The position numbers and the translations under genes were made by a program. This document shows, piece by piece, positions 1 to 10,790 of a stretch of DNA of 64,000 nt. The notes beneath the pieces were generated by a model, which saw nothing but the letters and a program-made list of their open reading frames with translations, ran no database searches and had not been told where the DNA came from. Origin of the DNA: Symsagittifera roscoffensis (Eukaryota > Xenacoelomorpha > Acoela > Convolutidae). The stretch covers positions 52,300,750 through 52,364,749 of the forward strand of contig NC_087070.1 of the NCBI RefSeq assembly GCF_963678635.1, read 5' to 3'. Position 1 is the stretch's first letter, and each line of letters opens with the position of its first letter.

Positions 1-35
1 CATGGACGACTCAAGCCAAGAAAATCAGAGGATCG

Positions 36-1475
36 ATGCCCCCTAAATTCGACGTGCGAGATACCTTGAGAGTACTTAAGCGGGCAGGCCTAGAGAACCA
101 GCTGCCGGTATGGGACGACGGCAGGATGATAGTGGAAGAAGGGCATGTAGCACTGAAAGCAGACGCGATGCTATTTGCCACAAGGAAGTACCGGGCACCT
201 TACGGACTTGAGCTGATGGAGCGTAATAGGGAAGGAAAGAAGTTAGATGCAGCAGGTCCATTGTACGTGGCACTGACAAAAGGTGAGGCGACGAGTTCAG
301 CGACACCATCACCCCTTCCAGTAGACATCCCTGGGGATAAAAAGAGTGGCACCGTGGCAGATCGATTCAAGAGGATCTTTGAGAGAAGGGAAGCAGAGTC
401 AGGAGACGAAAGCATGGATGAAACCCTCAGTGAGGCAGGAGAGGATATGGAAGTGGGAAACACACCGGAGCAAAAGCCAACGGAAGTGGAATTCACAGCG
501 CAGGAATTGTTGAAAGACCTGAGTGAAGAAAACTGGGCAGATACTCCCACGCCACCTTTGACCTCGTCCCCTCGCAAGTACCCGGAAATGTCGTTGACAA
601 GCGAGAATCCCAACATGGGAATGATCTTCTTGAGTACGGAGAGGAGGGAGAAGAATACCTTCGAGGGAAACAGAGACGCCTTCCTGGGCACTTTGGATGG
701 AGATGCTTGGCAAAAGTTCTTGAGCGAATTCAATCGAGAAGTGGATGAAGACACCACGTTGGATAATTTCAAAGAAGAACTGTGGGACACGGTGGTGAAG
801 TTTGGTGAGCCTGTCCTGGTGGGGACGGGTTTAGAAGAGAAAGCTAGAGTGGAACTACTGAACAAAATGGTCGAGTTGAGAAAGTCAAGAAAGACCAGAG
901 AAGACAAATGTAAAGACAGCTCTACTCCGAAACAGAAAACTGACAATAAAATAATTAAGTGTACAAGGGGGGATAAGGTAGGAACTAGTAATATGATTAA
1001 AAGTACTAATATCCTTAAGGCTCGAGCAGGGGGGAGGCAAGAGTTGGCTGGAGAAAAGGAAGTTGAATCAGTGATGATACCAATGACGCCCCCAAGCAAA
1101 GACGTGAGGTCTCGCAAGAGGAAGAGAGATGTGGAGGGAATGGGCAGTCCTTCAGCTGACGCGGTCTCGGAAAAAGACTTGAGAGAGACGGCTCCCATGT
1201 TTCTGGCGCGATGGAAAACGGCAGCCTACAAGAGTAGCTACGAACCGAGGAAACTGCTCGACATAGAAAAAGAAATGGAGAATCCCACTAGTTCCGTGAC
1301 GGAGGAGGATTTCAAACCTCAAAGAATAAAAATGAAGCGAGGTTCGACGAGCGGGCAGACCTGGGAAGTAGATGTTGGCAAAGAGTGGGTCTCAAGTGAA
1401 CATCAAGCTGTCGGGAAGCAAGTGACCAGTGATCCACTTGAGAAAAATAAAACCAGAAACACCTCCCGACCATGA
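36..1475 (+). CDS. Unrecognised acidic/basic protein, N-terminal part of a long frame
   Basis: A 479-codon open frame, also open to the left edge of the window, so the true start may lie upstream of the ATG at 36. I do not recognise a family. The N-terminal 80 residues look folded (LRVLKRAGLENQLPVWDDGR). The rest is highly charged, rich in E, K, S and T, with no membrane segment or signal peptide. It ends at a TGA at 1473-1475, and the next frame (to 4232) continues in the same reading frame without an indel. The two therefore look like one protein of about 1,400 residues broken by a single stop. GC content is visibly higher than in the surrounding DNA, as in the mobile-element ORFs elsewhere in the window. 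A retroelement ORF is my best guess, not shown. Confidence 0.55.
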   Translation: MPPKFDVRDTLRVLKRAGLENQLPVWDDGRMIVEEGHVALKADAMLFATRKYRAPYGLELMERNREGKKLDAAGPLYVALTKGEATSSATPSPLPVDIPGDKKSGTVADRFKRIFERREAESGDESMDETLSEAGEDMEVGNTPEQKPTEVEFTAQELLKDLSEENWADTPTPPLTSSPRKYPEMSLTSENPNMGMIFLSTERREKNTFEGNRDAFLGTLDGDAWQKFLSEFNREVDEDTTLDNFKEELWDTVVKFGEPVLVGTGLEEKARVELLNKMVELRKSRKTREDKCKDSSTPKQKTDNKIIKCTRGDKVGTSNMIKSTNILKARAGGRQELAGEKEVESVMIPMTPPSKDVRSRKRKRDVEGMGSPSADAVSEKDLRETAPMFLARWKTAAYKSSYEPRKLLDIEKEMENPTSSVTEEDFKPQRIKMKRGSTSGQTWEVDVGKEWVSSEHQAVGKQVTSDPLEKNKTRNTSRP

Positions 1476-1493
1476 AGGATAGCTCTCGAGACA

Positions 1494-4232
1494 TTGAAGG
1501 AGATGGAAGGCTGTTTGAAGAAGTTGAACAGTGGAGTGGCTCGCAAACGATACAGCTGGGCCACCCAGCAGAAGGCTGAGGTCAACAAGATAGAGTTGGC
1601 AAACCAGCTGAAGAGATCCTGGCAGAACTTATTGAAGGATCATTTTGAAGAGGCGATGAGGACATCCTCATCGGCACCACCACTGATGGCGAATCCCTTT
1701 ATCAGGACTGCAGGACAACTGATGTTCGCGTGGAGCCTGTTGGGGATAGAGCTGGAAACGCTGACTTCATACGACAAGTTGAAGCTGGGAGGAAAAAATC
1801 TAGAGATATACCGAATGTTGATGCAGCACGTTGCCAAGGACAACTCAGGCTTGAGTCTGGCAAGGAGGAAGGATGCAACCTGTTTCTTGAGGTGGACGAT
1901 GTCGATGATGACTGACAGTACCATCCTAGCATGTCATCAGAAAGCAGTCGCAAGCAAGACGTTGGAAAGGAGAGTCTCCACAGTCATCTTGAATGTGTAT
2001 CAGAGCACTGGGATAGAGAGGGAGGATGGTTCTAGGCAATCTCTGGAGAACCATAGGAAGTTGGATGAGATACGGAGGTTCTACAACAAGAAGTTCGAAG
2101 AGGAGCACGACGTTCACCGCAACCTGGCTTCGTCAGGGGAGTACTTGAAACTCAACAGAAAGGGAGAGTACCAATATGTTTCTGGAGTAATGGGAATGGC
2201 GTACAACCCCTTCTTGGACCTGGAAGCTGGAGGAGCCAACAGAAATTATGAAGTGGCGGAGCTGTTGAAGTTCTGGACAGAGAAGATAGTGGAGATAGAC
2301 GTTGTGGAGAGAGAGAGACCTAGCCTGGGTCTGGTTCTTGAGGGGATGCCGGGAGTGATAAGTGTGCCACGCTCAAGTAAAAGAGTGGAGCTAAAAATGG
2401 GTGATGGGAGTGGCGTGTTGATCACGAACCTGGGAGTGGTATGGAAATTACTCAGACCTTCCTGGTGTCCACATCCCCATGCAAGTATGATTGAGGAGGT
2501 CACTGAGCGAGTGAGATTGGCACCGACAGAGGATGAGGACTTGGCGATCTTGAGCATAGTACACAAACTGATCTTGCCTCAGGTGAAAGAATCAAGTGAG
2601 GTGACAAGTGGAACAGAGCCGGTGAGGAGGATGGAGCCGGGCAGTTGTCTTGATTCGACATGCAGTAACGGCGAACATATTTGTGATGGACGATTATGCG
2701 TCAGGATACAATCTTTCCAGAAAGAGGACCTCACTACCTGGTTTGAAGATATCACTGAAAGGGAGAAAAGTGAGGTACAGATAGTGGCTGAATGTTACGC
2801 GAGGACCACCGTGAACCTAGCGACAGCCTTGGGATTCTTCTCAAGAATGTGCAGTCTCCAGTCACTGGAGAGGCTAGAGTCAGAACATCATCTGGTGACC
2901 GCGTTAAGCGTGGAATCATGGCCCGGAGTGCTACAAGTGAACCAGAAGCACATCAAGAGTTGGAAGATCGGACTCGAGGCAGAGATGGGATTTCCCATGA
3001 GCGAAGCCTATGGATTGCCTCTAAATGCAAAATCCTTAGTGGGATCAGTGTTGGCTAACCTATGTGGGAGCCACTATCCACTACACATGGCGATGGTGGA
3101 GGTGTCCAGCCAGAGGGTGATGATAGACAAAGCCTTCTCAGTGCCCAAGTGCGTGAGACTAGCTCGGATGTCACACCACTCACACAAGCTATTGAGGAAG
3201 ATCCGAGGAGCAGTACCAAGGGAGCAAAGAGATGACTTGAGTGAAATCTGGGGTGAAGAACTTCTAGGCTTGGAGAGCGAAAATGCAAGTGATCATGGGA
3301 AGCAGAACGTGGTGGGGAAACCCGCAGTAGGTGCTTCAAGCTCGGAAGAAGTCGACGTGGTGCATGAGAAAATGATGGAACTTGAGCCTCTCCTAGAAGC
3401 TTCGGGAGAACGCAACCTTAGAAGCATCGACCTCACGCATGGGGATTGTCCATGCCACTGTCTGGCGCAGACAGTGTGGTACCCGGACCGCGCCAATCTC
3501 TGTCTGATCTGGGACGTAGAAGAAATTAAGTCGCTAGGACTACCGGAGTATCGACAAAAGGTGACCATCTTAGTGGTAAGCACGATGCTGGCTCTGAGAT
3601 GGATTGAGGAGAATATAGCGAAGTACAGAGAATCGAGAGCGCCAACAGCTGAATCGATTTATGCGATAGATTACAGCAGGAGACTGGAGTTGTTCGAGAC
3701 TGCATGCAAGGTATTCGCCATACCAGTGCAAGTCAGACACATATGGAGCCGCCTGAGATTCTTTCCTTGGTTTCGTGCGACGTTAACATCCTGGTTGTAT
3801 GCAGTGACAAAGGACCACATGAGGAAACATCAGAAGGAGTATCGACAATTCCAAGCTGAAATAGGGCCAGATGCCTTTAAGAGACCTCTGCTAACCCATC
3901 GAAACGCAATCACGGCGGGGTGGAAAAGAGTAGGCAGAATATCCAGAGACAATTCTAGAGCGAGGGAAACGATACTGGAGGAGGACCTGGCGAGGAATGT
4001 GAGCTTGAGTCTTCATAACTCCTTCTGCTTGAACCGGGAGTCGAAGGTGAAAGGCCTACCAAGTCAATTGAAAAGGTTGCAAGAGCAGAGAGAGTGGATG
4101 CGAGCCTATGAACAGCTGAAGGCCTGGGAGGAAATTGTGATTAGCTCCGATGACGAAGAGGCACTATTGGAACAAATTACAGTGCCAAGAACACCGGTAT
4201 CAGGTACCTCGAAGGCGAAGAACATGAGGTGA
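1494..4232 (+). CDS. Unrecognised 912-residue protein, continuation of the upstream frame
   Basis: A long open frame in phase with the ORF ending at 1475; codons between the TGA and the ATG at 1494 are also open. No RT, RNase H, integrase, protease or envelope motif is visible. Two Cys/His clusters stand out: CSNGEHICDGRLC near residue 390 and HGDCPCHC near residue 648, each a possible metal site. The C-terminus is a basic, probably helical stretch followed by an acidic SSDDEEALLEQ tail. No transmembrane helices are evident, so an env function is unlikely. About 40 bases past the stop is a purine tract like those that precede 3' LTRs. I infer, weakly, that this is the 3'-terminal ORF of an LTR retroelement or other large mobile element whose left half lies outside the window. 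Confidence 0.55.
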   Translation: MKEMEGCLKKLNSGVARKRYSWATQQKAEVNKIELANQLKRSWQNLLKDHFEEAMRTSSSAPPLMANPFIRTAGQLMFAWSLLGIELETLTSYDKLKLGGKNLEIYRMLMQHVAKDNSGLSLARRKDATCFLRWTMSMMTDSTILACHQKAVASKTLERRVSTVILNVYQSTGIEREDGSRQSLENHRKLDEIRRFYNKKFEEEHDVHRNLASSGEYLKLNRKGEYQYVSGVMGMAYNPFLDLEAGGANRNYEVAELLKFWTEKIVEIDVVERERPSLGLVLEGMPGVISVPRSSKRVELKMGDGSGVLITNLGVVWKLLRPSWCPHPHASMIEEVTERVRLAPTEDEDLAILSIVHKLILPQVKESSEVTSGTEPVRRMEPGSCLDSTCSNGEHICDGRLCVRIQSFQKEDLTTWFEDITEREKSEVQIVAECYARTTVNLATALGFFSRMCSLQSLERLESEHHLVTALSVESWPGVLQVNQKHIKSWKIGLEAEMGFPMSEAYGLPLNAKSLVGSVLANLCGSHYPLHMAMVEVSSQRVMIDKAFSVPKCVRLARMSHHSHKLLRKIRGAVPREQRDDLSEIWGEELLGLESENASDHGKQNVVGKPAVGASSSEEVDVVHEKMMELEPLLEASGERNLRSIDLTHGDCPCHCLAQTVWYPDRANLCLIWDVEEIKSLGLPEYRQKVTILVVSTMLALRWIEENIAKYRESRAPTAESIYAIDYSRRLELFETACKVFAIPVQVRHIWSRLRFFPWFRATLTSWLYAVTKDHMRKHQKEYRQFQAEIGPDAFKRPLLTHRNAITAGWKRVGRISRDNSRARETILEEDLARNVSLSLHNSFCLNRESKVKGLPSQLKRLQEQREWMRAYEQLKAWEEIVISSDDEEALLEQITVPRTPVSGTSKAKNMR

Positions 4233-4271
4233 GCCAGTGGCTCGAAAGGAAATTCTAGAGTCTTGAGTCTT

Positions 4272-4284
4272 GAGAGGGAGGGGG
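4272..4284 (+). promoter_or_regulatory. Candidate polypurine tract
   Basis: GAGAGGGAGGGGG followed two bases later by TG (4287). This matches the usual layout of a plus-strand primer site immediately before a 3' LTR. The same kind of tract (CGAGGGGGGTG) lies next to the verified 3' LTR of gypsy-2 at 45638. No second LTR copy is in the window to confirm it. Confidence 0.35.
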
Positions 4285-4286
4285 CT

Positions 4287-5560
4287 TGAGCGTGAACTTG
4301 GATGAAATCTGGGTTCACGAAAAAGAAATTTTAGACGAATAAGATATTGTTATTAATATGATAGATCTAGTATATAAATCAAATTGATGCATGACAATTC
4401 TCTGACTGAAATAGGACAAAAGAAATTTTAAAATTACCAGCTTAAAAAGCGGGGATCCATGGGTGCAGGTGTGTGCAGATTTTGATTGCTGTTTAGCGAT
4501 AGTGTGAAAATTTTATATGGTTGTGAATTTTGGAAGGTAGATAAACTTAAGTCCGATGCAAACTTCTGTAAATGACCACTGGCACTGTATCTTGAGCAAC
4601 ACTCGGTTCTCTGGGACTTATTGGCAGATGACAACACACGATGAGGACATCGATCTCGAGTCCGGGGAGTATGTGCCAGTCGGTCATGTCTGGGGGTTTG
4701 ACCTTGAGAAATACGTAATTTTGGAGTGAAATTTTAATTTTGCAAAATTCGAATCGAGCCTGTCATGCTCAATTTTCTCGAACCAACTGAAAATGAAAAA
4801 GTCAGAAATCAGAACACCCGAATTAACAATTGCGGGAAACTACTCAAGAAAAAGGCAGGAAATTGCTATTCGCAATTTCTCGATACGAAATATCAAGAGA
4901 GTAGAGCTGTCTTGTCCTGAAAACAGGAGAATCGAATACGGACTTGAGACAGAACAATTATTCGAATGGAAAGGAGTGGACTCTGAATGGAAGAGTGGAC
5001 AACTCGAGTGTCCAAAGGGTTCATTCAGAGACTTTGATTCTAGAGACAAAAACTTACTTCTGTTATTGAAACTAATTGGCCTTAAAACTTATTTAGTTAT
5101 ATTACTTAATTCTCAAGCTGCTCAGTTATAACTTACTCCTCATATTCAAGTGCGTCGATATGTAAGTTCCAATTTAAATTTCTCGAGTGTATTTTATGAT
5201 AGTTATGTTGAGATAAGGCGAGTTTTAGGTTGATCCATCTGAAATGGATCAAAGTTCCACTGTCCAATAAAAAGTAACTAAGCGGATTGTTCCGACCCGG
5301 TTTTTAACGGCGTTCATGTATTTTGGGTATCCCGAGACCTAAGTATGGGGACGTCTTTATTTCTAGAGTGGGGGGGTATTTTGGTAGTGGCCTTTAAGCT
5401 GTAATGGGTTCCAGTCTCATGTCGCAAGCGAACCGAATTGGCTCCGACCGTTCTTGAGGCGGAAAAACACAAGAGATAGTGTCCCTGACTCTTGAGCCAA
5501 TGGTTATAGGGCCTATTTTTCTTAAGCCTCATATGTGACTAAAGTAGGCGACTGTTACAT
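4287..5560 (+). other. Non-coding stretch, possible 3' LTR or 3' flank of the 1-4232 element
   Basis: It begins TGAGCGTG directly after the purine tract and contains AATAAA near 5266. A 112-codon open frame (4793-5131) has no recognisable domain and is probably fortuitous. The right end of any LTR cannot be fixed without a second copy. Confidence 0.25.
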
Positions 5561-6667
5561 TTGCTTGTACACTCTTTGTTGTTTTTCCTCATCTTGACGC
5601 AGCATAAAGGTAAAAAAAAAAGATTTTGACTGGACTTTAGGGGACTGAACTAACCCATGATAAGCGGTTAGTGGGAATTTTACAAATCAGCAAATAAAAA
5701 AAAAGACAACTAAATTAATTTAAATTTTAAAATCGAATTATAAAAATCAAAAACAAGGAAAAATCTCACCCGAGCTCAGTAGGTCCAGCGGCGCACCACC
5801 AGACTCCTCAAGCCAGTTCCAATTTCCCACCTCCCCGCAGAAAGTCACTTGACAGACCTGTCTCTAAAATCCCTCAGAGGGCGCTCCCCATACAGGCACA
5901 AACATCAAACATAACAAATCTATTTAATAAGTTTATCACAACAATTAGGCTAATACTTGTATTGTTATGGGGAATTTTTTCAGTTTATCAGAAGCAAAAC
6001 TTCGATATAACTGCGACAGATTTTCGGCTGATTTGGAAGTTTCTTTTGTGAATTGGGGATGATTTTGATTATTTGGATTTGTTTTATTTCTTTCGTCGAT
6101 TTGTTTGCTGTTAGCGCATTTCTGAGTTTTGTCTCCGTTTCAATCAGCACTTCATGATTACTTGGTAGCTGTGATTCCGTCAATTGTTGCTGACCCATGA
6201 CCTAGTTTTACTCGAGGGCAAAAAAGCCTTTACCCGGATATACTATAAAACAGTATAGAATTTTTCTTTTAAAAATGCAGAAATTAGAAGTCAAACTGTC
6301 AACGAAATAAAGCTATTTAATCAATTGTTTTTTGATAATTTTTCGTTTGAACAAGAACTGGTTAAGCATGTTCAAGAAGCATGCTGATATCAATGCTTTT
6401 ACCCGCTTTTTTCAGATTTATCGCTGTAGGCCGTTGTTCCCACTTATTTCAATCCTGACTTCACTCTGTTAGTTTGAATATTTGATTTTACCTTTTTGAC
6501 AAGGTGTTTTTGATGACAAAATTGAAATCAGAAAGCGAGACATGGAAGGACAATCACAGGTTTTTCTTCAATAAATAGTTTTGATCAATTTTTCATGGTA
6601 AATTTTTTATTTCAGGTAAGTATTGGTATATATTATAATACACTAGTATTATAAAAGAAGAGCATAG
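5561..6667 (+). other. Intergenic DNA upstream of the CCCH gene
   Basis: AT-rich apart from a GC-richer patch at 5766-5900. A short minus-strand frame (6198-5980, starting MGQQQLTESQLPSNHE) has no recognisable domain. ATGGAAGGACAATCACAG at 6542-6559, followed by GT, could be a short upstream coding exon of the CCCH gene, joining in frame to the ATG at 6668 after an AG at 6666-6667; this is unproven. Confidence 0.3.
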
Positions 6668-9600
6668 ATGGACTCTCGATATAAGACGACATTGTGTCTG
6701 CATTACGCCAAGCACGGTAAATGTGAAGCGGGGTCAAATTGTCATTTTGCCCACAGCAACCGCGAATTGAGATCATTTGAGAACGTTCTCTACAAGGCAC
6801 AGCTCTGCACTGCATATGAGCAGGGAGGTGTTTGTCAAATGGGAGATGACTGTCTTTTTGCGCATGGCGAAAACGAGCTAAGAAGTGACGATGTTACCAT
6901 AAGCAGTCACAGTCCTAATCAGTCGCAGATTAACCATTTGATTATTGGCCCGGACTCAGAGAATGATCCGGGAAGGACTGAAAACGACAAGAGAGGAGGA
7001 TTTAAGGTAATTTTTATTTCTATGTTATAATACTGTTCTGAAAATCAGATTTTTTGCCAATAAGATGTGATAAGTTGGGTTTTGCCAGGGCTAAAAAATG
7101 TCTATTTGTTTAGTCCGCTCTTTGCATGCATTTCTCTAAACACGGAAGTTGTCATATGGGAGTCAAATGTACTTTTGCCCATGGAAAAGAAGATCTGATC
7201 AATGTAAAAGCGCCAGATACGAATGACCCGAAGTACAAGACGAAATTGTGTCTAAGGTTTGCACAGGACAATTTCTGTCCGAGTGGAGACTTCTGTGTTT
7301 TTGCTCACGGTGAGTCAGAGTTGAGAGGGGCTACCGACGAAAGTACGAAACGATCTCCTCTGTATAAAAGTACACTGTGTCACAACTTCTCAACTCTGGG
7401 TGTTTGTCCGAGTGGCCGAAACTGCGCTTTTGCTCATGGGAGATATGAGTTGAGACCTGCTGGATTTGATGGTATTGCTTTATTTTCTACAGTATTAGAC
7501 AAAATTAAACGCAAATTCTAGATTTTACCTTGTAAAACGCCTTTTTTCAGTGTGCTCTATGGACAACATTTCAATTGAAATTCAATTAAAATTTTACATA
7601 GACCAAGAGCAAATGATCGGAGCTACCATCAGTGAAAGTATCAATATTCAATGATTTACCACTAATCCAGGTCTGAAAATGCCTGTTTTCCTCATCTGAA
7701 CTAAGTTTTGCATCGTAGTGAAATCTTTCTTGAATAAGCAGAGTAAAAAATTGTTCTTGCAACGTGAAACATTCTCAGTGAGAAAATGGAAACAATCAGT
7801 GTGAATTTTTACTAAACTCAGACCTTTGTTACTTATTCACTCGCAGTAGAAAACTTAGTTCAGATGAGGAAAACTGGCATTTTCAGACCTGGATTACAGT
7901 GGTAAGTCATTGAAACCAAATATTGATACTTTTACTAATGGTAGCTCTGATCATTTGCTCTTGGTCTATGTAAAAGTTAAACTGAATTTCAAAGGAAATA
8001 TTGTCCAAAATGCACTCTGAACAGAAGAAGAAGAAAGAACACCTAAATTACTATACAATAAAAGCCGAGGCATCAGTATAGCAAAGTGTAAATAATAAAG
8101 TTGGTTAAAATTCATTGAAGGCAATGAACAGTGTATATTACAGTGAAACACAGGCATATTACAGTGTAAATTCTAGAATTTGCGCTTAATTTTGTTCACT
8201 AGTGTATCTATCAAGCTTTTTGTTAAAAATGAGATGATAAATGTTACCTTAAACGAAAAAAAGACTAATGAAATAAATTTTTGCAATGTTTTAGGAGATT
8301 TTGACGCAAAAATTCAGGAAAATCCAAAATGGAAATGCTCTCTGTGCAAAATCTTTCAACAAAATGGACATTGCAACAAAGTGAATTGCGATTTTGCGCA
8401 TGGTGACTCCGAGCTGAGAACTGAGAGTCCTGAGAACCCTCGCATATTAAGAAGCAATTACAAAACAGTGATGTGTCACAACTGGACTACCCATGGACAC
8501 TGTTATCATGAGGAGACTTGCACTTTTGCGCACGGCGAAGAGGAACTTCAGAAGTTCAGTGGAGGAAGAGATGTCGCCAGTGCTCTTAAACTGATCCGAG
8601 GTGGAGCTACCGTGAACCCAGTCATGCGCAACAAGCGACCTGGAACAGCGGGTATGAGTCAAAATGGTGGCAACTCTGGAATGATGGCAAGTCAGCCACA
8701 GCCGATGTCATTCCAGAGTGTTCCGAGCGTTTCGAATGAGCAGAAATTGTTTGCAGAGTTTCTGGAGTTCAAGAAGTTCAAGGAACAAACAGAGAATACT
8801 GGAGTATTCAGTTAGTTGTTTTGTTTAATTAAGAGTAATGCACGTAGTGAGTGCTTTTACACTAGTGGACAAAAATAAGCGCAAATTTTAGACTCTGTAA
8901 AATGCCTGTTTTCACCGTCCATTTTGGACAACAGTTCCTTTGAAATTCAGTAAAACTTTTACATAGACCAAGAGCAAATGATCAGAGCCACCATCTGTAA
9001 AAGTATCAATATCTGATTTCTATGACTTACCAAAGTAATCCGGGTCTGAAATTGCCAGTTTTCCTCATCTACACTCAATCCAAATTTACCTTCCATTGTT
9101 TTGTTGCTTTTTTCAACAATTGATTTTTATTCAAAACAAATTGAGACAAATGAAAATCTTAGCAGATCTAGATTTTCTCCAAATTTTTTTTAAGTTTTTT
9201 TTTCATCTATTTAGCGGGCGGTTTTCGTCTTAATTTCTGTAGCTTTTTTTGTCATACTATGTCTGCTGGCGTATCGCAACTGGTGCGAAGCTCTGCTTGG
9301 ACTCTGTGTGAGTATCTTCTGATATATAGCAACAGAATTTGATGACTTGTCTGGAAATAAATTAATGAAAAAACGTTTTTAGCAAAATTAACGTTAAAAT
9401 GTTTTTTTTTATCTGACCCATTTCAGGAACTAACTTTGAATCTTTTCCATTTCCCCTTTCTTTGAATTAAAAAACTGCTCTAACCTTACCTTAATGCAAT
9501 GAAACGTAGCATGGCGAACAAAATAGCATTTGTTTTCAACATCGCACGATGTTTCTAATATTTGTTTATATTCCAGACAATAACTTGCACTCGCGTTTGG

Positions 9601-9896
9601 GTCACATGGGTCAGCAGAGTCAAAGCCAGTCCAGCAACGCCATGATAATGTCCAGCGGGCCTGGCTATGAACCGATAAAGGTGTTGAATAACGTCACAGG
9701 ACGACAAGTGGCCGTCACCGAGCTGATGGCGAATCGCGGAGGACTGGGAAGTGGTCGCAACAGCAACGGAGGTTTCGGTAGCGGCGGCGGCGGCCGAATG
9801 AGTACTCCGAGGAACCGCAGTAGTAACGGGTTCGGGATGAGCAGCATGAACGACAATTTCTCGAGCCAAGCTCAACAAGAGATGGATTATTTCTGA
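6668..9896 (+). CDS. CCCH zinc-finger protein with seven tandem TTP-type fingers (4 exons)
   Basis: Exons 6668-7006, 7114-7471, 8295-8810 and 9577-9896 join with GT-AG introns in phases 0, 1 and 1, giving about 510 residues. Seven fingers follow C-x8-C-x5-C-x3-H: C10-H29, C47-H66, C117-H136, C159-H178, C202-H221, C250-H268 (x4 in place of x5) and C293-H312. Most are preceded by YK and followed by FAHGxxELR, the signature of tristetraprolin-family fingers, which bind AU-rich single-stranded RNA. The tail after residue 320 is Q/N/G/S-rich (a short helix EQKLFAEFLEFKKFKEQ, then a GSGGGGR patch), typical of post-transcriptional regulators. Likely a cytoplasmic mRNA-binding regulator; target and partners are unknown. 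Seven fingers is far more than the two of TTP. The donor of exon 3 (TTCA, then GTTAGTTG) was chosen because it alone keeps phase with exon 4; an unspliced reading stops three codons later. Confidence 0.85.
7488..8206. mobile_element. MITE-like palindromic element in intron 2 of the CCCH gene
   Basis: The ends are inverted repeats that begin with TA: left TACAGTATTAGACAAAATTA, right (reverse complement) TACACTAGTGAACAAAATTA, both continuing with a CGCAAATTCTAG core. A second long inverted block lies inside: 7560-7710 (TACATAGACCAAGAGCAAAT, CCAGGTCTGAAAATG) matches 7860-8020 reversed. No ORF. TA ends and long TIRs suggest a Tc1/mariner-type non-autonomous element. It makes up most of the 823-bp intron. 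Confidence 0.6.
8858..9075 (+). mobile_element. Half copy of the intron-2 MITE, in intron 3
   Basis: Starts TACACTAGTGGACAAAAATA and runs through the same CATAGACCAAGAGCAAATGA and GGGTCTGAAATTGCC blocks in the same order as 7488-7700, then stops at CCTCATCT. The other arm is absent. It is diverged from the intron-2 copy. Confidence 0.55.
9215..9307 (+). other. Possible cassette exon of the CCCH gene
   Basis: Flanked by CTATTTAG (acceptor) and CTGT|GTGAGTAT (strong donor). It is 93 bases long, open in the phase-1 frame required by exons 3 and 4, and richer in GC than the intron. Including it would insert 31 residues after the seventh-finger region. The encoded peptide has no recognised motif. 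Sequence-only support. Confidence 0.3.
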
Positions 9897-10790
9897 TGCT
9901 TCAAAACTGATTGCTAGACATCAGTGTGTGAGCATTAACATATGATCCGATGTTAATTATTAAGCATTAGTAGCATTTCAATTCTGTTTAATTTTAATAA
10001 TAAGTGTTCAACCCGAACGACGAACAAACGGAGGTGCTGAAAATAATTTTAATGTCTTATGTTTGAATATATAGACAGATGGTTTACTATGCTAAGCATA
10101 GTTATTTCGTTTCAAATCGAAACTGATAGATACAGAAACCTTTAATTTATGATTATCATGTTTATCTTGAACCAAATCTTTAGGTTATGAATACTTTATT
10201 TGTGAGATATTTATCTTTCCAGATTAACATTTAATGTTTTAACTAGGAAGCATTGCATTCGCTTTCTTGCAGTTTATGAAGCGGTTGTAGGGCATCATTT
10301 TTGAGCTAGTGAGTTGTGAGTACTGAATTGATTATATATCAGTAATATTGATATTTATTGGAGATAATGACTCGATGCTGAAGTCATTTGGAAATGTGAA
10401 ACAAAACTGATCGTGAAAGAATGTAGAAAAGTTACCTGAAATTTCACTCAAATACGCATTGCAGTGATTTGTTGTTGATAAGTTGAATGCGAGAAGTGAA
10501 AAGGATACCCACAGAAAATGAACATTTAACTGTACAACAAGTGAATTCTACCATTACTGACCTAAAGTATTGTTCCTCAATTCAATCTTTGTTATGTATT
10601 TTCCGAAACTTATTCGCCCTCTCCTCAAAGCATAGGAACCCAAGATTTATAGCACAATCAAGAAGGCCAATTACGCCAATCAATGAAAGTGGAAATGGCG
10701 CAAAAAATAAACAAGAATGACTGTTTCGAAAGTGCACTTTGACTTCAATATCTCCAGCTGAATGAGAAAGTTACGCTATTCAAACAGTTT
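9897..10790 (+). other. 3' flank/UTR of the CCCH gene and intergenic DNA
   Basis: AT-rich, with AATAAA near 10706. A 77-codon open frame (10487-10720) shows no recognised domain. Nothing else is supported here. Confidence 0.3.

Noticed and set aside
200-1198. Long minus-strand open frame opposite the first ORF
   Set aside because: It is serine/leucine-rich shadow translation of a charged plus-strand ORF; no domain, and the plus frame is longer and continues to 4232.
1494-4232. Envelope protein
   Set aside because: No signal peptide, no transmembrane helix and no cleavage-site-like motif visible.
5980-6198. Possible first exon of a minus-strand gene (MGQQQLTESQLPS...)
   Set aside because: Polar N-terminus is suggestive, but no donor site or continuing exon could be found.
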